From the NCBI RefSeq assembly GCF_904846185.1, contig NZ_CAJGZQ010000017.1, forward strand, positions 1 to 64,000: DNA of 64,000 nt, given 5' to 3'. The notes under the pieces are model-generated. The model worked only from the letters and a program-made list of their open reading frames with translations, was not told where the DNA came from and made no database searches. Position 1 is the first letter of the stretch. Every line of letters starts with the position of its first letter. Made by a program: the position numbers and the translations under genes. This document shows, in pieces, positions 39,586-49,243 of the stretch. Source of the stretch: Psychrobacter immobilis (lineage in GTDB: Bacteria > Pseudomonadota > Gammaproteobacteria > Pseudomonadales > Moraxellaceae).

Positions 39586-40109
39586 TATTGATAGACCATA
39601 AACATGACGCTCACCTGCCAGCCCACGCTATCTCATTATTTTTAAAAGACAGTTGTAGACGACAGCGCTGAAAGGAAGACTCTAAAAGCCGCCTATTATA
39701 TCATTATTGCCAGCTTTAATTAACACTCAGCTATCGATGATAGCTATTTGCTTGTATCTGGGCACATGAGTAACAAATCAACTACCGATACGATTGTTAA
39801 AACCAATATCTATGTTTTAGCGAGTGCTTATAGAAATGGATAGAAATCATTCGCTTACTTGACGTTAACTTGTTATATTTTCACAATATTTAGGCTAAGA
39901 TTTACAACCAATGAAAGACCCCGTTGATACAGATTATCGGCCAATCCTACTTTGTTAGCAAAAATTTGGTAGAGCGGCTGCTATTAATAACGGAGTAACA
40001 CGGGCACTATTGTTTATCCCATCGATCTGCTTTTATAATGTCAGGCATGGGTACTCGTTACCAATAGTTAGTTTGAAATGATTAAAATAAAATTGTCTTA
40101 TCGATATAG
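39586..40109. other. Divergent promoter region between hemA and the TPR-protein gene
   Basis: About 520 bases with no gene. It must contain promoters for both directions. No RNA structure or operator recognised. Confidence 0.5.
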
Positions 40110-42086
40110 ATGAACAATGGGCGAATACGGTTATCTATGATTTTTTTTGGATCATTATTTCGATCACAACTTGCGCATGACGACCAATCTAATCTGCGTG
40201 CTCTATTGCATGCGGTTATCGAACGTCTGTGCCAGCGTTATAAGCTAACCTTGTCATTGGCCTTTTGCCTATGCTTAGGATCGTCTTCCGTTCATGCCAG
40301 TCATCCTGATATCTCGCTCGAAGCCCATGTACCCAAACTATCCATTGCTGATAAGAACGACAAGGCTGTCAGTAGCGACGGCATTGATAATAGCCACTCA
40401 ACGCTACCAGCAATTGCTCCTAACAACACACAACCAATAGAAAATGTCGCCAATATTAATGGATTAGCGCCAACTACCTTATGGCAACCTGAGCTCAAAG
40501 AGCCTAGCCTGTATGCGCTGCTTGATGCAGAATTTGCAGCAGATCGCGGTGATAGACAACGAGCGATTACTATCTATAAGCAGCAAGCATTTAAAGAAGA
40601 TGCAACTGCCGTGTTTGAAAGAGCGCTCAGCCTTTCTTTACGCACTGAAAGGGTTGAGAAATCGTTACAATTTGCCAAGTCATGGCAAGACCAAAATCCG
40701 GATCACGTGCCTGCTTGGTTTTATGTGGCGCATTTGGCCCTGCGAGCACACGATTATCTGTTAGCTGGCGAAACCTTGAATCGTATTTTGCTTTATGATC
40801 CTCGAGCGGACTTAAGCGAAATCCTTATCGGTATCTATCCAAACAATGATGAAGACAAACGTGAATTACTTGCCGCTTTGCAACCACTAGATAGCGAGCA
40901 GAATGCCTCATTGTCGGTATTGAAAGCAGGGTTGCTTTACCAATTTAACGAGCCTGAGATTGCCATTGTCCATATCAATCGGGCGCTAGAACGCCAGCCT
41001 GACTATGTACCTTTTATTACGCTAAAGGCAGACATACTGCGCAAAATCGTCACGGCTGAAACCGTCGTCAATTATGTGAGCCAAGCACGCCTGCGTAATC
41101 CCGATAGTAAAAGTCTCTATCTGTATGAGATTCGCTACTTGCTTGACTTAAAGCAAAGCCAAGAAGCGTGGCAATTATTGCTGGATGCCCATGGTCGCTT
41201 TGCTGATGATGCCGAGATTACTTTGTTGGCTGCATTGGTGAGCTTAGATATCGAAGAATATAACAGTGCCGATGAGCTACTCAATATGCTCGCAAAAAAC
41301 CCCGCTTACCTTGATCAAGCTTATTATTACCTTGGCATCAGTGCCGAGCGTCAGCAGCACTTTGACCAAGCCAAATACTATCTCAACGGTGTCATGCAAG
41401 AAGACTTGGTATTAGAGGCTCGTAGAAAAGTAGTGGCTTTTGAACTGCTTAACGACGATGTAGATGCGGCGATTGCTACTTTAGAAAAGCTGCGTAAAGA
41501 CTTTAACGTCTTTGCGCCAGATACCTTTGTGCTACAAGCTGATATTTTATGGCAGCAAAATGAGTCCGAAGAAGCCCTGCGCCTACTAACCAAAGCTGCT
41601 CGCAAGTATCCTGATAATGAGATGCTCTTGTTTGCACGCGCCCAGCTCCTTGACGACAAAGATGACTATATCGTTAAGCGCACCTTGCTCAATCATCTGC
41701 AAGCACTTGACCCAACCAACCTCTCCTACCAGCTCAGTTACGCGCAGTTATTGCTAGCCAATGAACGCAGTTCGGAACAAGGATTGGCATTGGCCACCGC
41801 CATCATTCAAATTCGCTATGATGACCCACGTTATGACAATGAGCTGCACTTGCAAGCGCTGAATGTGCTGGCTGGCAATGCATTGGCCAATGAAAACTAT
41901 CAACAAGTCATCGACTACCTGCAGACCCCTTACGACGTGTTTCCTACCTTACGCTCTGGCAGCTTACTACTACGCGCTTATCAAGGTTTAGGCAACAATG
42001 AAAAAGTCGAGGCATTACTCGCAGACTTGCAGCAGCGCTTCTCATTTGGGCAACACAATATCAATGACCGCATACAGCTTTACTGA
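40110..42086 (+). CDS. Exported TPR-repeat protein
   Basis: Up to 658 residues. The start is uncertain: ATG at 40110 or at 40137, neither with a clear Shine-Dalgarno. A hydrophobic segment, LTLSLAFCLCLGSSSVHAS, near residues 46-64 looks like a signal peptide preceded by an unusually long N-region. About ten tetratricopeptide-like helical pairs follow (for example RQRAITIYKQQAFKEDATAVFERAL and RQQHFDQAKYYLNGVM). In Moraxellaceae a TPR protein of this kind commonly sits between hemA and lolB. It probably acts in the periplasm as an adaptor; no catalytic motif seen. Confidence 0.85.
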   Translation: MNNGRIRLSMIFFGSLFRSQLAHDDQSNLRALLHAVIERLCQRYKLTLSLAFCLCLGSSSVHASHPDISLEAHVPKLSIADKNDKAVSSDGIDNSHSTLPAIAPNNTQPIENVANINGLAPTTLWQPELKEPSLYALLDAEFAADRGDRQRAITIYKQQAFKEDATAVFERALSLSLRTERVEKSLQFAKSWQDQNPDHVPAWFYVAHLALRAHDYLLAGETLNRILLYDPRADLSEILIGIYPNNDEDKRELLAALQPLDSEQNASLSVLKAGLLYQFNEPEIAIVHINRALERQPDYVPFITLKADILRKIVTAETVVNYVSQARLRNPDSKSLYLYEIRYLLDLKQSQEAWQLLLDAHGRFADDAEITLLAALVSLDIEEYNSADELLNMLAKNPAYLDQAYYYLGISAERQQHFDQAKYYLNGVMQEDLVLEARRKVVAFELLNDDVDAAIATLEKLRKDFNVFAPDTFVLQADILWQQNESEEALRLLTKAARKYPDNEMLLFARAQLLDDKDDYIVKRTLLNHLQALDPTNLSYQLSYAQLLLANERSSEQGLALATAIIQIRYDDPRYDNELHLQALNVLAGNALANENYQQVIDYLQTPYDVFPTLRSGSLLLRAYQGLGNNEKVEALLADLQQRFSFGQHNINDRIQLY

Positions 42087-42242
42087 CCCGCCGTTTTATA
42101 GTGGACAAATCGTCGCGTGCTATGCTTACAAGGCACTCATAAGATACTAACAGCCACGCATAACTGAGTAACATACAACCATTAAGCTAATCTATTTTCG
42201 AAACAATGATTTCGTAAATTTGTCTATCTTTGAGGAAACATC

Positions 42243-42875
42243 ATGTCAGTATTGGTCCATGCTAATAAGCCTAATAAATTGGCGCTATTCGCTGCCGTGA
42301 CAACCGCGCTCGTCATCACGTCTGGTTGTCAATCACTAAAAACAGCCAACGCTACTAACCAACCCAGCGCGACCTTACAAGGTCAAAACGCTGAGCAGCC
42401 GCAAAAGCTTGAGAACTTTCATATCACTGGCAAAATCGGTGTAACGATGCCCGCCAATGACACCACAGGCACTCAAGGTGGTAGTGCGTTCTATGCATGG
42501 GGGCAGCAGAATGATCGCTTTGCCATTGAGCTGATCGGCGCGCTCGGTATTGGTAAAACCAACATCGAGTATAATGGTCAAACCGCCACTTTAGTCAGCG
42601 AAAAAACAGATACCTTAACTGCTGATGATCCTGAGACTTTGCTCAAAAAGGCCACAGGGTGGCAAGCGCCTATTTCACAAATGCCCTATTGGATATCTGG
42701 TCGCCCAGCGCCTTCCGATAGCACACCACAGCTCGATGATCAGAATCGTTTAATCAGTTCAGTCAATGGTGAATGGACTGCAAGCTTCACCTATAAAGGG
42801 TCCGATAAGTTACCAAATAAAATTAGTGCTGTGCTGCCACAAGGCAATAAGGTGGTAATGACGATCAATCATTAA
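42243..42875 (+). CDS. lolB: Outer-membrane lipoprotein receptor LolB
   Basis: A 210-residue lipoprotein that takes lipoproteins from LolA and inserts them in the outer membrane. The signal peptide ends at the lipobox TSGC (Cys29). The beta-barrel domain begins FHITGKIGVTMPAND, and YWISGRPAPSDSTP and ENRL/QNRL-like segments match LolB. GAFYAWGQQNDRFAIELIGALG-type strands form the hydrophobic cavity (here GSAFYAWGQ). Strong ribosome-binding site GAGGAAA. Likely co-transcribed with ispE, 66 bases downstream. Confidence 0.93.
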   Translation: MSVLVHANKPNKLALFAAVTTALVITSGCQSLKTANATNQPSATLQGQNAEQPQKLENFHITGKIGVTMPANDTTGTQGGSAFYAWGQQNDRFAIELIGALGIGKTNIEYNGQTATLVSEKTDTLTADDPETLLKKATGWQAPISQMPYWISGRPAPSDSTPQLDDQNRLISSVNGEWTASFTYKGSDKLPNKISAVLPQGNKVVMTINH

Positions 42876-42941
42876 GACGTCACGCAAAAACGATAAAACT
42901 TGCTTATTACTTATTACCATAGCCGTCTACAACCAAATATT

Positions 42942-43898
42942 ATGATTAAAAACATAGCCACACTTTCCACCATCACCCGCTTATCACCGGCAAAGATTAA
43001 TCTGTTTTTGCATATCACAGGTAAGCGTGCTGATGGCTATCATAATTTGCAAACCGTGTTTCGCCTGCTTGATTGGGGAGATTATTTACATTTTTCAGTC
43101 ACGGATGATGTGGTGATTTCTACGGTAGATAATGCCTTAGATGCCAATGAGCTCTGTCACCAACTTGTAATATTGGCTGGTACAGAGACTATAACTGCCG
43201 ATATAGAAGACAATTTAATCTTTAAAGCAGCGCGTGTATTGCTAGCGGCTGCCATACAGTCAAACACTCTACCTGAGCAGTTAGCACAAGTGCATATCGC
43301 TTTAGATAAGCATTTGCCGATGGGTGCAGGCTTGGGTGGCGGCTCATCCAATGCCGCAACCACATTGATGACACTTAATGAAATTTGGCAGCTTAAATTG
43401 ACGCAAGATGAGCTTATAAAAATTGCTGCCACTATTGGCGCAGATGTGCCGATTTTTATCTTTGGGCAAGATGCGATTGCGATGGGTATTGGAGAACAGT
43501 TAACCGCAATCAAGTTGCCTGACCAGCAATATTTAGTATTGACCCCCAATGCTCACGTTAATACTGCCCAGCTGTTCGCGCATCCTAAATTACAACGTGA
43601 TATCGCTGTGCTATCGGTTGAGACAATTAAAAATGAACAAGCTGACTATGTACAAACTCTGACCACGCCCTATCAAAATGTCTTTACCCCTATAGTGACG
43701 AGCCTCGCCCCTGCCGTCAGCGCAGCATTACGTTACTTACAAGGGTTAGAGGCGCAAGCACTCGGCACAGCACGAATGACGGGCTCTGGTAGCGCAGTGT
43801 TTTTGCCTTTGGATGCAAGCGTGGTTACTGACAAAGCACTTTTAGCAAAGTGGATTGAAGAGGCGCCTTGTGCTGCCTATTTAGTTCGTCATCTATGA
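42942..43898 (+). CDS. ispE: 4-diphosphocytidyl-2-C-methyl-D-erythritol kinase
   Basis: A GHMP kinase that phosphorylates CDP-ME in the MEP isoprenoid pathway. I use the ATG at 42942, giving 318 residues; the frame opens at a TTG at 42900 that would add 14 unconserved residues. LSPAKINLFLHITGKRADGYH is the substrate-binding start. PMGAGLGGGSSNAA at 126-139 is the ATP-binding GHMP loop, and GTARMTGSGSAVF is the third motif. The lolB-ispE-tRNA-prs order is the usual one in this group. Confidence 0.96.
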   Translation: MIKNIATLSTITRLSPAKINLFLHITGKRADGYHNLQTVFRLLDWGDYLHFSVTDDVVISTVDNALDANELCHQLVILAGTETITADIEDNLIFKAARVLLAAAIQSNTLPEQLAQVHIALDKHLPMGAGLGGGSSNAATTLMTLNEIWQLKLTQDELIKIAATIGADVPIFIFGQDAIAMGIGEQLTAIKLPDQQYLVLTPNAHVNTAQLFAHPKLQRDIAVLSVETIKNEQADYVQTLTTPYQNVFTPIVTSLAPAVSAALRYLQGLEAQALGTARMTGSGSAVFLPLDASVVTDKALLAKWIEEAPCAAYLVRHL

Positions 43899-44065
43899 AT
43901 TAGATTTGAGCTGTAGTGCGAAGATAAAATGATTATAAATACAGCGTAAAGCGCTTTGTTGACCCCATATTCGTTTTGTTTTTAACCTATTTTTCAATAA
44001 ACGCCATAAAAAGGCGCAAATGACTTGCAAAATCTGAAAATTTAATTATAATAGGTCGCCTCAAT

Positions 44066-44141
44066 AGGGGTATAGCCAAGTTGGTAAGGCATCAGGTTTT
44101 GATCCTGACATCCGTTGGTTCGAGTCCAGCTACCCCTGCCA
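44066..44141 (+). tRNA. tRNA-Gln (anticodon TTG), copy 1
   Basis: A 76-base cloverleaf with encoded CCA. Acceptor AGGGGTA pairs with TACCCCT. The anticodon loop is TTTTGAT with TTG, and the T-arm has GGTTCGAGTCC. Identical to the second copy 244 bases downstream. Confidence 0.98.
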
Positions 44142-44385
44142 TTTTTTAGTACGAAGCGTTTGATATGCAGTGATCATAGGTGGTTTATAAATAGCCGCTT
44201 ATCTTATTGACATTGACAACGTCATCCCAGTTTCGGTATAGTTCGCAATGGACACCGCTAGGGAACAGTTATGTTTTAAATGGTTTATCCGTTTAAAATA
44301 TAGCGAACAGGTCGTGACGCTATTCTAACAATGACTTTTATTAAAAGTTGCTTTTAGATATCGACGTACACAGCTTAGACATTAC

Positions 44386-44461
44386 AGGGGTATAGCCAAG
44401 TTGGTAAGGCATCAGGTTTTGATCCTGACATCCGTTGGTTCGAGTCCAGCTACCCCTGCCA
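44386..44461 (+). tRNA. tRNA-Gln (anticodon TTG), copy 2
   Basis: The same 76-base sequence as copy 1, followed by the same GCCATTTTTTA. It lies 110 bases upstream of prs and may share a transcript with it. Confidence 0.98.
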
Positions 44462-44571
44462 TTTTTTACTGTAATAGTAGTCATCAAAACTTTTCACCAC
44501 TCTTTTCTGAATTTGAGCAGTTTGACACTGCTTAGCGGTCGCTGCTTGAGTCAATCAATAGGACTTCTGTC

Positions 44572-45519
44572 ATGCCTTATTTGGCGATTTTTACGGGTAA
44601 TGCCCACCCTGAATTAGCAAAAACCGTAGCCGATCATCTCCATATACCTCTTGGTAAAGCTGACATCACGCGTTTTTCTGATGGCGAAATCGCCGTAGAA
44701 ATCAAAGAACACGTGCGCGGTAAAGACGTGTTTATCATGCAGCCAACTTGTGCACCAACCAATGACAATTTGATGGAAATCATGATGATGGCCGATGCGC
44801 TGCGTCGCTCTAGTGCGGGTCGCATCACAGCAGTCATGCCCTACTTCGGTTATGCCCGTCAAGACCGTCGCCCTCGTTCAGCTCGTGTGCCTATCTCTGC
44901 TAAAGTCGTCGCTGACATGCTAAACATCGTGAGTATCGATCGCGTGATGACGGTTGATTTGCACTCAGATCAGATTCAAGGCTTCTTTGACATTCCTGTA
45001 GACAATATCTACGGCACGCCTGTATTGCTTAACGACCTACAAAAACAAGATTACGACAACATCATGGTTGTTTCACCTGATGTGGGCGGCGTGGTGCGTG
45101 CGCGTGCTATGGCTAAACAGTTGGGCGATACTGACATGGCGATTATCGATAAACGCCGTGCCCGTGCCAATGAGTCGCAAGTCATGCACATCATCGGCGA
45201 TGTTCGTGACCGTGATTGCGTCATCGTTGATGACATGGTTGATACCGCAGGTACGCTATGTAAAGCAGCTGAAGCATTGAAAGCAAACGGTGCACGTCGC
45301 GTATTGGCTTATATTACGCACCCTGTCCTATCAGGCAACGCACTACAAAATATCAGCGAATCTGCGCTAGACGAAGTCGTTGTTACCGATACGATTCCAT
45401 TGTCTGAAGCGGCAAAAGCCTGTAGCAAAATCCGCCAAGTGAGTATCGCACCGATGCTTGCTGAAAGCTTACGCCGTATCAATAACGAAGAATCTATCAG
45501 CGCCATGTTTGACGCTTAG
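44572..45519 (+). CDS. prs: Ribose-phosphate pyrophosphokinase
   Basis: A 315-residue PRPP synthetase making 5-phosphoribosyl-1-diphosphate from ribose 5-phosphate and ATP for nucleotides, His and Trp. The start of the catalytic region is [20 protein letters not shown], and [20 protein letters not shown] is the flexible ATP loop. The PRPP-binding loop is [16 protein letters not shown]. Start with AGGAC upstream. It ends before a strong terminator, so rplY downstream has its own promoter. Confidence 0.98.
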   Translation: MPYLAIFTGNAHPELAKTVADHLHIPLGKADITRFSDGEIAVEIKEHVRGKDVFIMQPTCAPTNDNLMEIMMMADALRRSSAGRITAVMPYFGYARQDRRPRSARVPISAKVVADMLNIVSIDRVMTVDLHSDQIQGFFDIPVDNIYGTPVLLNDLQKQDYDNIMVVSPDVGGVVRARAMAKQLGDTDMAIIDKRRARANESQVMHIIGDVRDRDCVIVDDMVDTAGTLCKAAEALKANGARRVLAYITHPVLSGNALQNISESALDEVVVTDTIPLSEAAKACSKIRQVSIAPMLAESLRRINNEESISAMFDA

Positions 45520-45584
45520 ACTTTTAATGAGCACTCGCTCTACTTTCTGTTAGCAATGCTCGTTATAAAACACTGCTTAAGTTT

Positions 45585-45623
45585 AAAAAAAAGCGTCAAG
45601 TATCTTTACTTGACGCTTTTTTT
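45585..45623. terminator. Intrinsic terminator of prs
   Basis: AAAAAAAAGCGTCAAG pairs with CTTGACGCTTTTTTT around TATCTTTA. Confidence 0.96.
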
Positions 45624-45681
45624 GCCTATTGGTGCTGCACAGTCATTTTGCGTAGGTCTTTATTATTACTACAAAATCACG

Positions 45682-45687
45682 TATAAT
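45682..45687 (+). promoter_or_regulatory. Predicted -10 box of the rplY promoter
   Basis: A perfect TATAAT. The -35 at about 45659-45664 is weak (TTTATT). Transcription would start near 45694, giving a leader of about 248 nt ahead of the rplY start codon. Confidence 0.6.
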
Positions 45688-45693
45688 GCGCGC

Positions 45694-45941
45694 CTGTGCC
45701 AACCATTTGTTCGATTTAATTAGGTTGGCATTCTCAAAAGTGCTGATCATGCCCAAAAGTAACGATTGTCATGATAATGACTATCCAAAAAATCGTTATG
45801 ATGAGCAAATGGCTACATTTATCAATTGTGAATTTTATTAGTAATCATAAATGTTAGCTATCATCACGTATTAGTGGATTGGTCGCAAATCCACTTTTTT
45901 ATGACCAGACACTTCATCATTCTTTTTATAGGATTATATCC
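45694..45941 (+). promoter_or_regulatory. Structured rplY leader with probable attenuator
   Basis: Three elements are visible. A 5' hairpin: TGCCAACC (45697-45704) with GGTTGGCA (45723-45730). A long interrupted helix: GCTGATCAT (45742-45750) and TAACGATT (45760-45767) pair with AATCGTTATGATGAGC (45791-45806) apart from one G/G mismatch and a bulge, and enclose a GTCAT/ATGAC hairpin. Then AGTGGATT (45873-45880) pairs with AATCCACT (45888-45895) followed by six Ts, an intrinsic terminator 42 bases before the start codon. E. coli L25 is known to repress its own synthesis through the mRNA leader; a comparable control here is inference. Confidence 0.6.
45873..45900 (+). terminator. Terminator hairpin inside the rplY leader
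   Basis: An 8-bp perfect stem and a T6 run, placed between the predicted rplY promoter and its ribosome-binding site. That is the position expected of an attenuator rather than a gene-end terminator. Confidence 0.7.
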
Positions 45942-46616
45942 ATGAGCATTAATCATTTTGAACTAAACGCTGTTGATCGTTCTGCTGAGCAACAAGGTAA
46001 AGGTGCGAGCCGCCGCCTACGTAAGCAGAACCTAGTTCCTGCTATCATCTATGGTGGTAACGAAGAGCCAACGTCTATCTCTATCAAGATCAACGAGCTA
46101 GTAAAGTCACTTGAATTCGAAGCGTTCTTCTCACACATTTTGACAATCAATGTTGATGGCGTAGAGCATCAAGCGGTTATCAAAGACTTGCAACGCCATC
46201 CAGCTAAAGGCTTCCCAATGCATGCTGATTTCCAGCGCGTTGTGAAAGGTCAGAAAATCAACATGAACGTTCCTGTGCATTTTGCTGGTCGTGAAGAAGC
46301 GCCTGGTACTAAAGCTGGTGGTGTTCTATCAACGCTAGTATCTGATATCGAAATCGTTTGCCTACCATCACAATTACCTGAATACCTAGAAATTGACGTA
46401 TCAGGCATGGAAATCGGTGATCTATTCCGTCTATCAGACATCAAACTGCCTGAAGGCGTTATCATCTTTGATCTTGACATGGAAGATGCTCACGACCGTA
46501 CTATCGTTAACATGCAGCCACCAACGGTTGAAGAAGTTGACGCAGACGCTGAAGAAGTTGATGCTGCTGACGTACCTGCTACTGAGCAAGGTACTGAAGA
46601 CAAAGACGGCGAATAA
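45942..46616 (+). CDS. rplY: 50S ribosomal protein L25 (general stress protein Ctc form)
   Basis: A 224-residue long form of L25, with the 5S rRNA-binding domain first (EQQGKGASRRLRKQNLVPAIIYGG) and the TL5/Ctc C-terminal beta domain after about residue 95. The tail is acidic (EEVDADAEEVDAADV). The ATG at 45942 has AGGA upstream and begins at the conserved N-terminus; the open frame to 45879 overlaps the attenuator hairpin and is not used. A strong terminator follows at 46682. Confidence 0.96.
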   Translation: MSINHFELNAVDRSAEQQGKGASRRLRKQNLVPAIIYGGNEEPTSISIKINELVKSLEFEAFFSHILTINVDGVEHQAVIKDLQRHPAKGFPMHADFQRVVKGQKINMNVPVHFAGREEAPGTKAGGVLSTLVSDIEIVCLPSQLPEYLEIDVSGMEIGDLFRLSDIKLPEGVIIFDLDMEDAHDRTIVNMQPPTVEEVDADAEEVDAADVPATEQGTEDKDGE

Positions 46617-46681
46617 TAAACCACGGTTACATAGAGCACGCAATCTAGCGTCTGCTATGTAATACAAGGTTTGTTTAGTCA

Positions 46682-46717
46682 AAAAACAGCAGGTGATAAA
46701 TATCTCCTGCTGTTTTT
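46682..46717. terminator. Intrinsic terminator of rplY
   Basis: AAAAACAGCAGG pairs with CCTGCTGTTTTT around a 12-base loop. Confidence 0.93.
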
Positions 46718-46812
46718 GTAAGTAAGGTTTGAAAAATAACAGATATGCTATGAATAAATAGCATAATCGCAAATCTTATGCCTCATTTATTCAATTTAAG
46801 CAGGGTGTTTTT

Positions 46813-47394
46813 ATGGCCATAAAGCTTATTGTCGGTCTTGGTAATCCTGGTCAGCAGTATATGTTTACACGTCATAATGCAGGGTTTTGGTTTGTCCATC
46901 ACTTGGCTCAGCAGTTCAACATTACCCTCTCTCATGATAAAAAGTTTCATGGAATCACAGGACGTGGGCAGATTCATGGGCATGATGTACGCCTATTGAT
47001 GCCGCTCACCTTTATGAATAAGTCTGGTCAGTCAGTGGTGCCGATGGTGAAATTTTATGGCATTGAAAATGATGAGTTACTGATTGCTCATGATGAGCTC
47101 GATATTCCAGCTGGCAGTATCAAACTTAAGACGAATGGTGGTCATGGCGGTCATAATGGTCTGCGCGATATCACCCCTCATATCGGCAACGACTTCCATC
47201 GTTTGCGTATTGGTATTGGTCATCCTGGTCATAAGTCTAAAGTTAGTGGTCATGTGCTCTCAAAAGCTGCGCCCGATGAACAGATTGCCATTGATAGTGC
47301 TCTGACAGCAGCATTTGAAGCGCTTCCATTATTACTAAATGGCGATATTGAAAAAGCACGTTCACAAATTAATGGCTTCAAACTACCAGAATAA
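46813..47394 (+). CDS. pth: Peptidyl-tRNA hydrolase
   Basis: A 193-residue enzyme that recycles peptidyl-tRNA. IKLIVGLGNPGQQYMFTRHNAGFW holds catalytic His21. LLMPLTFMNKSGQSV and IAHDELDIPAGSIKLK with the partner Asp follow, then GGHGGHNGLRDI and FHRLRIGIGHPG. The position directly after rplY is the common gammaproteobacterial arrangement. Confidence 0.97.
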   Translation: MAIKLIVGLGNPGQQYMFTRHNAGFWFVHHLAQQFNITLSHDKKFHGITGRGQIHGHDVRLLMPLTFMNKSGQSVVPMVKFYGIENDELLIAHDELDIPAGSIKLKTNGGHGGHNGLRDITPHIGNDFHRLRIGIGHPGHKSKVSGHVLSKAAPDEQIAIDSALTAAFEALPLLLNGDIEKARSQINGFKLPE

Positions 47395-47494
47395 AATCAT
47401 GCTTTAACTATAATAGCCTTTTATTTTAGCAAGTTATCCCCCATTAACCTTTTGATTTGAATCATTAATCTCAGTTACGCTAAGGAAGCAACCT

Positions 47495-47875
47495 ATGCTA
47501 CTTAATATGCTTAAATGCAAATTACACCGTGCTCGCGTCACCCATGCCGAACTTCATTACGAAGGCTCATGCGGTATCGATGGTGATTTATTGGATCTTG
47601 CTGGTCTGCGCGAAAATGAGTCTATCGATATCTACAATGTGACCAATGGCAAGCGCTTTCGCACCTACGCTATCCGCGCTGAAGCGGGTTCTGGTATCAT
47701 CTCGCTAAATGGTGCGGCGGCTCACATGGCAGATTTAGGCGATATCGTTATCATCTGTGCCTATGCTCATTTTGATGAAGTAGAAGCGGCAACCTACCAG
47801 CCAAAACTGGTGTATTGCAACGAAGACAACACCGTAAAAGACACAGCAAACATCATTCCGGTACAGGTGGCTTAA
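47495..47875 (+). CDS. panD: Aspartate 1-decarboxylase proenzyme
   Basis: A 126-residue pyruvoyl enzyme forming beta-alanine for pantothenate and CoA. Self-cleavage occurs at G24-S25 in HYEGSCGID, with Ser25 becoming the pyruvoyl group. [16 protein letters not shown] and [15 protein letters not shown] are conserved. No other pan gene is adjacent. An octamer tandem repeat begins three bases after the stop codon. Confidence 0.97.
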   Translation: MLLNMLKCKLHRARVTHAELHYEGSCGIDGDLLDLAGLRENESIDIYNVTNGKRFRTYAIRAEAGSGIISLNGAAAHMADLGDIVIICAYAHFDEVEAATYQPKLVYCNEDNTVKDTANIIPVQVA

Positions 47876-47877
47876 AG

Positions 47878-47925
47878 CACCGGAACACCGGAACACCGGA
47901 ACACCGGAACACCGGAACACTGAAG
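47878..47925. repeat. CACCGGAA octanucleotide tandem repeat
   Basis: Five perfect copies and one degenerate copy (CACTGAAG) directly after the panD stop. A variable-number tract is likely. A minus-strand ORF across it encodes only a repeated Cys-Ser-Gly-Val-Pro-Val-Phe-Arg pattern and is not a gene. Confidence 0.93.
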
Positions 47926-48200
47926 ATTTTTGGATAAAGCAAGGATAAATAATCGACTAAGCTGTTGAAGTTATTCTTATTATCCAACCAAAACCGCTAT
48001 GCTAATATGAGAGCTGAATCTCCATTCTGATTCAGCTTTTTTTATGCCATTTTTATATGGCAAATTCACATTTTATACCACTCTTAAAAGATGAAGTCGT
48101 CAGAAAAATAAATGTCAGCGCTATGTTTTTAAGCTAAATGAATTTGGCACGGCTAAGCGTATTTTTAGGTTTGGTATTAACACTAAAAGGAAACAAACTG

Positions 48201-49181
48201 ATGTGGTTGGCAGTTATTGCAGTATTGATCGGACTAGCTATTCTTGTTTGGAGTGCAGACCTTTTTGTTGATGGCGCCACTGCCTTAGCAAAAAAATTCA
48301 ACGTCCCCAGTTTCTTAATAGGTGTGTTGATTTTGGGTGTGGGTACATCCGCCCCTGAGATGGTCGTGTCGGTATTGGCGGCACTAGAAGGCAGCCCTGA
48401 TTTGGCATTAGGCAACGCTTATGGCTCAAACATCATCAATATTGCGCTGGTATTGGGTGCAACCGTATTGATTAGCCCTATTATCATTCGTAATGGTATC
48501 ATCAAGCGTGATTTACCTCTATTAGTATTGATTACTATGGTCGCCGCATGGCAGCTGCGTGATGGGCAATTAGACCAAGCAGATGCGATTGTATTGATAG
48601 CACTGCTGGTCGTGACTTTAGGCATTCAGATTGTACTAAGCTTACGTGAAGGTAACCATGAGCACGAAGGAGAACCCATAGCAGAAAGCGTTGATGCTGA
48701 ACATATCGAGCAAACCCTAACACGGGGACTCATCAGCTTAGTTATCGGCATGCTTTTACTGGTCATTAGCTCGCGGGCTATAGTTTGGGGTGCAGTAGAA
48801 TTGGCAACGCTGTGGGGCGTGAGCGAACTGGTGATTGGATTGACGATTGTTGCTGTGGGGACCTCGTTACCTGAGCTGGTATCGAGCTTATCAGCCGCCC
48901 GTAAAGGCGAACACGACATGGCATTGGGTAATATTATTGGCTCTAATATATTTAACACCTTGGGCGTCGTTGGTCTCGCAGCGCTTATAGCGCCAATCAC
49001 AGTCAGTCCAATTATCTTATCGCGCGATATAGTGGCGATGGGATTGGTCACCTTGTTACTCTTGGTATTGTGCGGGTTTGCCTTTATGAGTAAGCGTCCA
49101 TTCGGTCGCACTTCTGGGTCGACTTTGGTCTTATTCTTTGTCGGCTATACTTTATGGCTGATACAAACCGTCAACCTGTAA
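48201..49181 (+). CDS. Calcium/sodium antiporter, CaCA family (YrbG type)
   Basis: About 326 residues with ten membrane segments in two inverted halves. The alpha repeats are FLIGVLILGVGTSAPEMVVS with GNAYGSNIINIAL, and LVIGLTIVAVGTSLPELVSS with GNIIGSNIFNTLG. Acidic residues there bind the cation. I start at the ATG at 48201, with AAAAGGAAA upstream, rather than at 48138. Exports Ca2+ in exchange for Na+ or H+; the bacterial role is ion homeostasis. No partner genes adjacent. Confidence 0.92.
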   Translation: MWLAVIAVLIGLAILVWSADLFVDGATALAKKFNVPSFLIGVLILGVGTSAPEMVVSVLAALEGSPDLALGNAYGSNIINIALVLGATVLISPIIIRNGIIKRDLPLLVLITMVAAWQLRDGQLDQADAIVLIALLVVTLGIQIVLSLREGNHEHEGEPIAESVDAEHIEQTLTRGLISLVIGMLLLVISSRAIVWGAVELATLWGVSELVIGLTIVAVGTSLPELVSSLSAARKGEHDMALGNIIGSNIFNTLGVVGLAALIAPITVSPIILSRDIVAMGLVTLLLLVLCGFAFMSKRPFGRTSGSTLVLFFVGYTLWLIQTVNL

Positions 49182-49243
49182 CGCTTAGAGTGTATTAACA
49201 GACCTAAAAATGCATGAACAGACTATGGCGAAGATAATGTGGT

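Noticed and set aside
47735-47920. Minus-strand ORF with repeated CSGVPVFR units
   Set aside because: It is the translation of the CACCGGAA tract plus the antisense of panD.
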